In this document: positions 23,570 through 35,500 of the stretch, piece by piece | How the letters are laid out: every line of letters starts with the position of its first letter | Numbering within the stretch: the first letter of the stretch is position 1 | NCBI GenBank assembly: GCA_016858145.1 | Contig: JAEHOE010000069.1 | Span: forward strand, 372,001 to 436,000 | Reading direction: 5' to 3' | Source of the DNA: Edaphochlamys debaryana | Taxonomy: Eukaryota; Chlorophyta; Chlorophyceae; Chlamydomonadales | DNA length: 64,000 nucleotides | Position numbers and translations under genes: made by a program | Notes under the pieces: model-generated | Databases searched by the model: none | Told to the model about the DNA's origin: nothing | Seen by the model: only the letters and a program-made list of their open reading frames with translations

Positions 23570-26500
23570 ATGGCGCCACGGATATGGCAAACCTGGCTCC
23601 CGCCGGAGCTAGCGCAGGGCGTTCTGAACGACGAGCCAAAGCGCTTTTCTGCGCTCTCCGCCTGCGCGGTGGCCGACTTTGAGGCTGCTTCGGCGAGCAC
23701 TGACCCGAACCGCTGGCAGTGCGCGATCACCTGGATATCGCACATCAACACGTAAGCCCCCGTCCCGACCCCGACTTGGGCCCGCCCCTGCCCTTGCCCC
23801 CCACCCCCAGCCCTCCACCCGCAGTCGGCACGGGGGCCTCGCGGGGTGCGAGAGCGCCACCGTGCCCCTCCTTGCATTCTGAAACTTTCGCACCCCCGCT
23901 GAGGTGCTCCTCGCCTCATGCGTTGCCCTCACGTCACGCGGCCCCTTACGTGGCCCCCTCGCCCGTCGCCCCAGGTCCTCCCTCCGCCCACCCTCTCCCC
24001 ATCCACATTACGCCCCTGAACCGCCCCCTCGCCCGTCCCCTCACCCGTACCTTCCCTCCCTCCTTCTTCATCCCCCCCCCGTCCCGACAGCTTCGTGGGC
24101 CTGCACCAGGACTATGAGCCCGAGGCGGTGGTGGCGCTCACGCAGGCGCTGTGGCGGGGCGTGGTGGAGTCATGGCGGGACCTGGAGGCGCAGGTGGGGG
24201 CGGGGGGGGGGCGGGGGGGTAAGGTGGAGGTGGGGTGGGATGGGTAGTGCAGGAGGGGCAGTGGTGTGCAGGGTGGACGGCAGCGAGCTCCCCGGCTCTC
24301 CGCCAGAGTTGACAGCCTTCCTCAACTCGCCCCTGCCCGTACGACGTACGCGGCCACCCTGGTCCACCAGCTGACGCAGCCCCCGACCCAATCCCGAACC
24401 CCCCCTCCACCCACCCACCCACCCACCCAGTACCGTATGGCCGACTGCCTGCTCAAGCTGCTGCGGGCGCACAAGGTGCAGCTGAGGAGGGCCCGCCTGG
24501 TGCTGCCCTGGCGCCCCCTGTTCGCGTCCATGCAGCGCCTGCACGGCACGCACCTGCCAAAGCTGGAGGGTGGGGTGGGGGGGTGGGGGGGCGGAGGGGG
24601 TGCCGGCGGCTGGATGGGGCGGGGGCGGCTCGTTGAAGCCAGGAAAGCGTAGGCGTGGCGGCAAGACGGCAGGTTCTGAGTTACTGAGGTGCGGAGGGCG
24701 TGGGCATGGAGTGTGTGGGCTGCTCGTGTAAACCAGAGAAACAGGGCGCGGCTGAGAGCCGGCCAGCCTTACGGTGTCAGGTGTGCTTGCATGTGAGGAC
24801 GGAGGGCGGCTGAGGCGTACCGCTGCCCTGCAACTTCCCGCCTTGTCGATGCCGGTGCGTCCTCCGGACCTTTGGTCCTGCCTCCGCCCCACTCCCGCCT
24901 TCCCTTTAACCCCTCTCCCCCGCCCCCAACCCCCCCTCCAGGCGTGGGCCTGATCGCCGCCCGCGGCCAGACCCTGGCACGGCTGGTGGCCAAGGCGCGG
25001 CGGCACTTTGAGCCCGCGGCGCTGGGGGAGGTGTGGGCGGAGCTGGCCCCCGCCGTGCTGGCGGCAGGGCACCGCCCCGCCGAGGCCTACGAGGCGCTGG
25101 GCTACCTGCAGCTCTTCGCGCCCACTCACAGCCTGTGCGCGTGAGTGGCAGGGCGGGCGGGCATGGTCGGCCTGGTTGTACGTGAGGTTGCCGTGTAGGG
25201 TGTATTGATCGGTGGGTTCAGCCTGTGCGCGTGAGTGGCTTTTTAAGGGGTGTCCGGTTGCGGGGCTCGCTCTCAAGGGGCTCGCTCAGAGGGTCAGCTA
25301 TGGACCACACGCACACGCACACACCTCTGGCGCTTCTTGCTCTGGCGCTCGGACCGTTCGCTCTGGGCTTGCGGAGCTTCGGCATTGGGACCCATCCCAG
25401 TATGTCGGGTGGGCGGGCACTACGCGGAGCTAATCACACCTTCGGAGTCTCGCCGGGCTTTCCGCTTGTTTACATTTTACTCGTTGCCTAGCACACAGCC
25501 TGATTCCTCTTACCCCTATCCTTCGCCAACCCCGCCACCCGCTTACACATGCGCTCTGATCCCCGCCCCCCCGCCCCCTCCCCAGCTGCGACTGGGGCTC
25601 CGTGAACCGCTGGGTGCGGGAGTGGATGGACGCGTGGGGGCGCATGGCCAACAGCTCTGCGTGGGACTCGCTGTGGCTGGGGCTGGTGTCGAGGGCGGCC
25701 AAGCACGACTGGCGGGGTGAGGGGGGCGGGAGGAGGGGGGTGGGGGCGGCGGTAAGGGTACCGTTGATGGACTGGACTGGAGGGGGGAGTTGGGGTCTAA
25801 GGGGCTCAGGTGGTGGGAGGGAAACCCAGCAGGGGTTTGCGGGGTTTGTGTCAGCATCACGTTCGGACAGCCATTACGCTATCCTCATTGTTCCACGCCG
25901 AGAGCACTCCTCTTCCACCCCCCTTCCACCCCCCCACCCCACCCACCCCTCCCCCAGGCGTCATCCACTGGCAGCCCCACCTGCCCCACCTCTTCGCCAC
26001 CCTCTGCGCCATGTTCGATGTGCCCGTGGGCAGCGCGCGGGGGCTGGGGGAGATGGTGGGCCGCGGCCCGGCGGTGCGGGGCGGATCCATGTTCCTGGAG
26101 CAGGTGAGGGGGGGGGCGGGGGTGGGGGAAGGAGGTTTTCTTTGAATGGTGGTTTTTTCAAAGGCCGCTCATCGTAGGGGCAGAGATCCCCGTCTCGGAG
26201 TGCGGTCAATGCGGGAAACGGGCAAGGCCTGGGACGAATCAGTGCGGCGCGTGAGCTCCATGCAGGTCGTGCTCTGTCCAGTCTCCCCCCCACCCCTCCC
26301 TCACTTCCTCCAACACTTCCCCCTCCCCCCGCCGTTCCCCCCCCAGATGGGCTACGGCCCCTTCCACGCCGCCCGACTGGCCGTGTCCCTGCTCCGCTGC
26401 ACCGCCGCCTCTGCCTCCGCCGCCACCGCCGCCTCTGCCGCCTCCCACCTGGAGCACCTCACGGGCCTCCTGGAGCAGTACTTCCACCCCTCCAACACGG

Positions 26501-29500
26501 GTGGGGCAGCCAAGGGGGGGGGGGCGGGGGCGGGATGTGTGGCCGGGTTGGGCGAGGTTGTGGTTGGGGCTACTTGGTTTGGGGCACACGGCTGGGCAGC
26601 AGGGGGGGGGGTCACCAGGCACGGGGGGTGTCCGCAGGTGGCGCAGCGCAGGTGGCGTCGATGATGGCTGAGGGGGAAGGAAGGGGAGCCCTGTATGCTG
26701 GTGGTAGGGCTGGTTGTCCCTCGTCACTCTCCCTCGTCACTCTCCCGGTCACTCACCGCGTCGGTCCCCCCCGCCCCCTCCCACCTCCCCAGGCAAGTGG
26801 TGTCGCGAGCTGTCCACGCTGCTCAAGCACCTGGCCAAGGCGGCCGTCAAGCAGCTGCAGAGGCAGCAGCCGCGGCAGCAGCAGCAGCAGGGGGCGGAGG
26901 CGGGGGGCGCGCAGGTGGGTTGGGGAGGGCCATTTCGATAAGTTGGATGGGGATCTAGGATGGGGATCTAGGAATGGTGGAATGGTCTGGGCCGAGTGAT
27001 TTGCCGACTTCTTCTTCCGCTCCCTGCTCTGACGCCCCCTCACGCCCTCCAGGCCGGCGTCGCTACGGCGTCTGACGAGCTGGACGAGTACGAGGAGTAC
27101 GGCAACGCGTCGGGATCTGGATCCGGATCTGGCCAGCCGGCGCCCGTCAGCGGAGGCGACGGCGGGCGGCCCTGGGCCAGCGAGCTGAGGGAGCCGGAGC
27201 TGCAGGTGGGGGTTGAGGCAGCGGATTTGCGAGGGACTTGATCTTCTTGATCGTGGATCACAGGGGCAGCGCAAGGCCCCCAGCGCCCCCTTGCCCATCC
27301 TCGTCGCCCCCCCCCCCTCCTCCGCCCCCCCCCCTCAGCGCCTGGCTGCGTGCTGCATCAAGCTGGCGGCGCGGGGGCAGTTCTCCAAGGACGAGGGTGA
27401 GGAGGGTGGCGAGGCGGGGTCAGGGATAGGGTCTGGTAGGGGCAGCAGTTGGGGTGGTTGCCAGTCCCTCGCCTACCTAAACCCTGAAACCTACACCTCC
27501 AGCGTTCCGTCCGTCCACCTCCCCACCTCCACCCCCCCTCCCCAAGGCCTGGGCAGCGTGTCCATCCGCGCCCTGGCCCAGCTGGCGCCCATCGCCCCCG
27601 CCCGAGTGCTGCCGCTGGCGCTGGAGCGCTTCCGCACCGCACTGGCAACAGCCACCGCCACACACCAGGTGGGGGGCGAGGGGGGTGGGGTAGGGGCTTT
27701 GGGACCTGTCGGGGCTGGGAGGGGTTCGAGGTGTGGGGATGGGAGGGTGAGGCATGCAGTGCGCTGCTGCCCATTCCAACTATTGTTTCCTCGGCCACAC
27801 TGCTACCCCCTTCCCTTCCCTCCTCCCCGTTCCCTTCCTCACTCCTTCCTCCCCCCCCCCCCCCCCCCCAGCTGGCTGCCGCCACCACCACCCTGGCGCT
27901 CTGCGTGCGCCCCCTGCTGCTGGCGGCGGGGGCGGGGGCGGGGGCCGCGGGGCTGGGCGGGGAGATGGGCGAGGGCGAGGAGGGCGACAAGGAGACCGCT
28001 GCACAGGTGCGCGGGGTGCGGAGGCTGAGCTGAGTGTCTGGGTGTCTACATTGCTGCTGCTTGCTAAATCGGTGCGCCGCACCTTGCCGCGGACGGGACC
28101 CCGCAGGCTCCTTCATCTGTCTCCTCTATCCCCCCCCCCCCCCAGATGGTCTCCGAGGCCCTCATGGCCGCCCTCCCCGGCCTGGACGCCAACGACGAGC
28201 CCAAGACCAACGCAGTGCTGCAGGCGGGTGGTTGGCGGCGGTTGGGGGTTGGTTGTCGGGGGCAGGGTTGATAGGCACGGCCGCCTGCATCGCGTTTTGC
28301 CCCATCCCCATCCAACCGCACCCCTTTGACCCCCACCCCCTCAGCTCTACGTGGCGGTGCTGTCCGCGCTGCCCCGGCTGCGGGGTGCGGGCGAGGACGA
28401 GGCCGAGGACGAGGCGGCGGCCCGCGAGGAGGAGGAGGAGCACGCCTTCCTGCGCGCAGCCGCGAAGGCTGCCCCTGCCACCCTTGCCCCGCAGGCGGGG
28501 GCGGGTGGCGGCAAGGGGCTGGTGCTGTCCATCTACGTGGCCGAGTGGGCGGACGAGGTGGGGGGAAGGGTCGGTGGGGGTTAGGCCAGCCAGGGGCCTT
28601 CAAGCCGGTCTGGCATGGGGCGGCACCCCGTTGGCTCCAGCCCGTTTGTTGCCATTCTCATTCCCCTCCCAGTAGAGACGCCGACTGCTCACGGCACCCC
28701 ACCCTCCCTTACTCTTCCCTCATTTCCGTCCTCTCCAATCCACTCTTCCACCCCCCGACCCCCTACCCCCCCCCCTCAGGTCCTGGAGCGCTGCCTGGCG
28801 CTGCTGTCCAACCTGGACTCGGGCCCGGGGCAGCGGGGGACCGACCTGGCGGGAGGGGGCGGACGGGCGGGAGGGGCGCGGAGCACCAGCAGCTTCCTGG
28901 TCGGGGTGAGCGGGGGGCGGGGGGGGGGGGGGGATGCAGGGGGGGGGGGGGGCACAGTACCCAGGCAGAGGGGTGTACGATGGCAGAGGAGCGCAGAGGG
29001 TGCGGCGGAGGCGGGGTGCTTGTCGAGGGCCCAGGCAAAGTAGTGACGGGTTTGTTGTGCTGGCATTCCCCTTCCCCGAGCCGCCATGCCTTTCCTCCAC
29101 CAACATCCCGTCCCTTCCCCCCTCCTCTCCCCTCCTCCCCCCCAGGGCCGCTCCCTGTTCGGCCCCCTGTGGCAGCTGCTGCTGCACTCGGCCCGCCCCA
29201 GCGTGCGGCGGGCGCTGGTGCAGCGGCTGGCGGCCTGGGCGCTGGGGGGCACACACCCGGGCGTGGCGGCCGAGGTGGGCTGGGTTCGGGGGTGGGGGCG
29301 GGATTGGGGGTGCGGGTGTTTGCTGTGATCGCATGGCTTGGCTAACCCGCTGGTTGAGCCCCGCTTATCCCCAACCCTCCCCCCGGCCCTTTCCCAGGTG
29401 GCGATCATTGCCGCCAACGCCGCCGCCGCCGCCCCCCGCGAGACCCTGCGCCGCCTCATCCTGCCCCTGCTCGCCCGCGTGGAGGCCGAGGCGGCGGAGC

Positions 29501-32500
29501 TGCAGCGCCTGGCGCCGGGGGCGGGCGAGGGCGCAGAGGGTGAGGCCGGGCCCGGGCCTCCGACCTCCCGCCACCGTCCCTGCATGCGCGGGGGTAGCAG
29601 GCCAGGCCACGCTTATCGTTCCTTCCCCACCTGCTCCTGTTCACCTCCCATCCTACCTGTCTTGCACCCCCCAACCCCGCAGGCGCCTCCGCGCCCGCCC
29701 CCCCTCCCCCCTCCACGGCCGCCGAGGCCACCCTCCGCTACCAGCTGGCCCTGCTGTCCGAGGCGCTGGCGCAGCTGCACTCGGACCTGGTGCTGGCGCC
29801 GGGGCTGCACGGAGAGCTGGGGGCGGCGCTGGGGCCGCCGCCGGTGCCGGTGGGTGGCTAGGGTTTGGGGTTGAGGTGGGGGTTTGTGGGGGATGGGGGG
29901 GGGGGTGGCTCGGGGATGGGGGGGGGGGTGATTCGGGGCTGGGGAGTCAATGGCCTTGGGGGCGCAGCAGGGGCCGCCATTCACTCGTTGACCGTGGTTG
30001 ACTCGGGTTCCTCTTGGATTAGGGCGGGAATTAGGGCGGGAGGTCGGAGCGTGGTGGAATGGGAAGCGGTTGGGCGGGAGGCTATAGGGCGTGATTGAAG
30101 AAAACCGCGCGCGGTTGTGTTTCCAGGGTGGACCCACGCGCCCCCCCTCGCTTCCCCTGCGCAGGGCTCCCCCCCCTCGCCGCTGCCCCCCGGCTCCCTG
30201 GGCACCCGGGTGCTGGCGCTGGCGGACGCACTGTCGGGGGTCAACAGCGCACCGCTGCAGGTGGGGAGGAGCCGGGGTGAGGGGGAAACGTTGGGTAGGT
30301 CTACCTCGCACGAGCCTACCTGGCTGGCGACGTGTAACCGCCAACCGTCCGCCGTACCCCGTATCGCATGACATTTGGGTTTGAGGCTTTGAGCGTGTAA
30401 CCGCCAACCGCCCGCCGTTCCCCGCAGGCTGAGGCGGCCACGCTGGGCGGAATGGTGTCCATGGTCATGGCCAGGTGGGGGGGGGGGCTGGGGGGGCGGA
30501 CGAGTGGGGAGCTGAAGGAGCGGGAGGACAGGATTAACCGTCGGTGTTCCTACGGTCTACATGCAACGTTCCCCCACCCCGCCCCCCCTGTTGGAAATTT
30601 CTTGCAGGCCGTCAGTGCGGCCTCTTAGTTGCTTAGGTCTGTATGCAACATCGCTCATCCGCCCCCCTCCCCCCCCCCAGGTTCTGGATGGAGCCGCACC
30701 TGCCCTGGCGCCGCCCCCCCCTGGGCCCCGCCCTGCTGCCGGTGCTGCCGGGGGCGGGCGTGGAGGCGTGGGTGGACAAGTTCGGCACGGGGTACGGGCC
30801 GCCCAGGTGAGGGGGACGGGGACAGGGGAAAGGCAAACGCTCGCAAGAGCTAGGATTGGATGCTCACTGATTCCTCTATCTATATACCCCTTCTGAACGC
30901 TTATACCCCCTCTGAACGCCCCCCCTGGATCCCCCCCCTCCCCAGGTGGCGCTCCCCCGACCCCTCCCACGTGGTCCTCTCCTCCCGCCTCCTCGCCCAG
31001 CGCCTGGTGGCCTGCGCGCAGCGGCTGCGGGGGGCGGCGGAGGCGGGGGCGGCGGGGGCGCCCGCGGACTCGGCGGCGCGGCTGCGGCTGAGGGAGCAGC
31101 TGTTCTGGGTGCGTGCGCGGTCGGGAAGAGGCGGGGACGGGGAGGAGGGGCGGGCGGTGGAAGGGCACCAAGGGTTTTGGCATAGCCCGTTGCCTGTTCA
31201 TGTGTGGGCTTGGTACCTCCTTTGGCAGCAGGCTACTCCGCAGTTCCTCCCACCCCCCACCTCGTGCCGCCCAATGCAGGTCCGCGGCATGCTCAGCTAC
31301 TCTCTGTCCATGCTGCGGGACTTTGAGTTCGGGGCCGAGGGGGACGCCCCGGCCCCCCCCGGCCAGGCGGCGCCCGTGTCCCTGGCGGTGGTGGGGGCGC
31401 TGGGGCTGACGGTGGGGGAGGCGGGCACTCGGGAGGCGGTGGCGGAGGCCATGGCGGCGGTGTGCAGGTGAGGGGGCAGGAGGGGGGGGGGGTAGGGCTG
31501 GCCTGGTGTGTCCCACACAAGTCCCCCACTCTCTGCTTTGCGCACATGGGGCTGCAGCACCTGGCAACCAATCCCCTCCCCCCCCCCCAGCGCCCTCCGC
31601 TCCGCCTCCGACCCCGAGCTCCTGGACGCAGCGGTGCGCTCCGCCTCGGCACTGCTGGCCTCGGGCTCGGCGGAGTACATGGCGGCAACGGTGGGTAGTT
31701 TGGTGGGGGTGGGGTGGGAGGGGTACGAGGGGAAAGTCAGGGGATCGCAAAGTTGGGGGTTGGGCAGGAGGGAAAAGTTTGCGTGTGTTCTGCTGGCCTG
31801 GTCTTAGCAATTAGACCCCACTCTATGCCATGCCACCCCCTTCCCCATCCCCCCCACCCCCAGTCCGACGAGCGGCAGCAGCGCTCCTCGTCCCACAGCT
31901 TCTGCGACCCCCCTGCCGCTGCGCGCCTCATGGTGCATCCGGGAGGGCCAAGCAACAACGACTCCGAGCGACTCCGGAGTTCAGGCTTGCTGCTCACCGG
32001 GCTACCAGCAGTAACTGCCTGATTGTTTGCGCTGCTTTCCGCCTTCCCATCCCATCGCTCAGCGTTTGAGACCCTATCCCCTCTCTTCCTTCCGCCAGGC
32101 CCCCGGCACGCCCTGGCGCAAGCGCCTGCCCCCCTGGGTGGTGGGCGCCCGCCTCTTCAACTCGCTCACGGCCCGCGCGGGGGCGGCGGCCTTCCGGGGC
32201 TGGGCCACCACCGCCCGCCCCCAGCTCACGCGGCCCGAGCAGGTGGGGCGGGGAAGAGGGAGGCGGGGAGGGGGGAGGTCGAGGTCTGGTGGCGTGTCAG
32301 TTGGTTTCGCCGCTCTAATATGCGATTCTTCCCCGGTCCCCTTCTTTTCTCCCTTCCCTCTTTCCCCCCAGTTCCCCCCCTCCTACCTGGCGCTGACACG
32401 CTCCGTGGCCCTCCTGGCGCAGCACCAGAACCAGGTGGGGGCATTTGGGGGTGAGGGGTGTGCAGGGTGTGTTTGGGGGGGGCGGCGTCTTTCCGGTGAG

Positions 32501-35500
32501 TGAGTGGCTTAATGTCCCAGCTGCCCTGATTCAAACCAATTCCGCAACGCAACGCTCAGCCCGGACCCTCTTCCCTCCAACCCCCCTCCCCCTCCACAGG
32601 CCCTGGCCCGCCAGGCCGCGGGTGTGGTGGACGTGGTGCTCAAGCGCTTCCCCGCCCTGGCCCCGCCCCTGCTGCCCATCTACCTGGCGGCAATTGCCGA
32701 CGTGCCCTACGCGGCCCCCCCGCCCGGGGCCTCCCTGGCCGCCCCCCCGCCCCCCGCCTTCTTCGAGGCACTGAGGGAGGCCGCCTTCGCGGTCGCACCC
32801 TCGCCCGCGCCCGCGCCAGCCGCCGATGCTTCCGCCCCCGCTGCGGCCTCCACCGCTGCGGCTGCGGCTGCTCCCGGCACCGGCGCAGATCAGGAAGGCG
32901 CCAAGGAGGGGGCCCAGGCCCCCCAGGCCCAGGCCCCACCGGGCCCCCAGGCCCAGGCCCCGCGGCAGCGCAGCGACGCTGAGCGGGACGGTCTGGTGCT
33001 GGGCTCCGTCAACGCCATCGTGGTCAACCTCAACTTCTGGCGCCTCATCTTCCGCTCCCCGCCCTGGCTGGCCGCCTCCGTGCACGCCATTCTGGCGGGC
33101 AGGGCGCACAACGCATCCATACCGCAGCGCTCGTGAGTTGGGGGTAGGGGGGGGGGGGAAGGAGGGGTTGTGGAAGGCGTGTGGAGGGTTTGCCGCGGAA
33201 GGAACGAGGGAAGGGCGTGAGGGTGGAAGGGGGCGCACAACCGTTCACTGTGCGCTTGTGAGCTGCGCCTCATCACCCTCCGAACCTTTTTCTATACCTG
33301 CCCCCACCCCCTCACCCCCCTGCCCTCAGCCTGGGCGACTTCCTGCTGCACTGGGGCGGCCGCTGCGTGCACCCGCCCGCGCTCTCCTACGCGCCCTCCG
33401 CCTCCTCCCCGGCCGCCGCGGACCCCTCCTCGCCCTCCCTCGCCGACCCCTACGGGTCCCTGGTGAGAAGGCTCGGAGAGTCTCCTCGCGCCATAGGAAA
33501 TCCACACCCGTAGACCTCCTTTCTCAACTACGCTTGTACCAACCTCCGTCTCTTCGTCCACCCAACCTCGTTTTATCTAACCCCCACCCCTACCCTCTCC
33601 AGGTGAGCGGCCTGCTGGAGCTGGCCCGGCCCGGGGGCATGGCCCGCCGGGGCGCCCCCTTCCGCTACTCCGTCATTGCCAACGTGCTGCTGGCGCTGCT
33701 GGCGCCGCACCGCCTGGACGAGGCGGCGGGGGGCGCCTTCGGGGGCAGTGCTGCTCGGGGCGGCGGGGGCGTTGGGGACGTGGCGATGGCGGAGGGAGGG
33801 GCGGTGGTGGCGGCGGGGGGAGGAGGGGCTGGGGGAGGAGGGGCGGGTGTGGCGGGTGCGCTGCTGCGGCACATGCTGGGTCTGCTGGAGAGCGACGCGC
33901 CGCAGCTGAGGCAGCTGGGCATGTCGGGTGAGGCGGGTCGGAAGGGGGGGGGGGGGATGGGAAACTGGGAAAACTGCCTTGCTCTTAGAGCATGTAGCCG
34001 TGCAGCGGCCTCATTGAGAGGCACCAGCCCAATAGCGTCCCGATGATGGGTCGTGGTGTGAGTGGGCACCTCCGCTTCCCGGCTCTCACTCCTCCGCTTT
34101 CTGCTTCTCACTCCTCCTCCTGCTCCCCTCCGCTGCCTCGCAGGGACCTTCCTGCCGCTGTGTGCGTTGCTGCAGTACGGCGACCCCGCCCCCGAGCTGC
34201 TTGTCGTACTCAAGGACACCATCGCAGCCGACCCCGCCCCGGCCCCCACCCCCACCCCCACCCCCACCCCCACCGCACCCGCTGCACCCGCCGCCGAGGC
34301 TGGTCCCTCCGCCCCGGGTGCTGCCGGGGCTGCAGCCAGTGCCCCCCCTGCGGCCGCCTCCCCCATCGGCCCCGGCGGCGGCTGGGGCGGGCGGCTGATG
34401 AGCGCCCTGGTCCTGGGGCACACGGAGCTGGACGCGGCGGAGAGCATGAAGGACAAGCGGTGGGGGGGGGGGGGGCTTGCCACACGTGTACCTCAGTCCC
34501 ATCAACGCATCCCTTGATTGCTGCAATACGCATACCACAGCCTCCTGCCTATTCTGAACCCGATCGCGTGTATGTGTGTCTCCTCTTCAATGGCCACCCC
34601 CCTTGGAACTACCAGGCACCCTTGAACGAAATAGCCCCATCCTTCCTCCCTTCTTCTCTGCCCCCCTGCTCAGCGGTGCGGGCATGCTGGCCATGCAGCA
34701 GCGGCTGCTCAACATGACCTTTGAGGAGATGGCGGGGGCGCTGGCGGCGGTGGCGCTGGAGCGGCTGGCGGGGTGGCCCAACGACGGCATGGCGGCGCCG
34801 CCAGCGCTGGCGGAGGGGGCCTTCGTGGTCAAGCACGCGAGGTTCGTGCAGCTCATGGCGGCGGCGGCGCCGGCGGAGGTGAGAGGTGAAAGGGTTTGGG
34901 GCTGAGGATTTCCGCTTATGGTGTTTGCGCCTCGCACCGCCCCTGGGCTCCCATCGCCCATCCCAAACGCTTCTCCGAACCCTCCTCCGAACCCCCCTCC
35001 CCCCCAGGTCCTGGCCGCCCTGCGCCCCTCCCTGGAGGCCCTGACGGCGCCCGAGCGCCTGGCGACCGCCGCCAACTCCACAGAGAAGTCCGAGCTGGCG
35101 GCGGCGGCGGAGGCGCTGGCGGGGCTGCTGGCGGCGGGGGCGCCCTGGGCGCCCGCCGTCACGGCGGCGGCGGCAGGCGGCGGCGAGGGCGGCGGTTGGG
35201 CGGTTGCCGCTATGGGCCGGGCCCTGCGCAGCACCAGCCTTGAGATGGCGGACAGCTGGGCGGTGTCGTACAGGTGGGGCGGCGGGCTGTGTCGTACGGG
35301 TCAGGGGATCCTGGGATCTGGGAAGGGCAGCGGCCTCGGAAACGCGGGACAGGTGTGTGAGCTTCGCGGACGATGACAGTATGCGGCAGTATGGGTCTAC
35401 AGGTGGATCGGGAAGTGGATAGTGAGAGGGAGGCTTGAATTGGGGGATACTACTGTTTGCTCCGCGGACGATAGGATCGGAGAGTATGCGTCCGCTGCTG

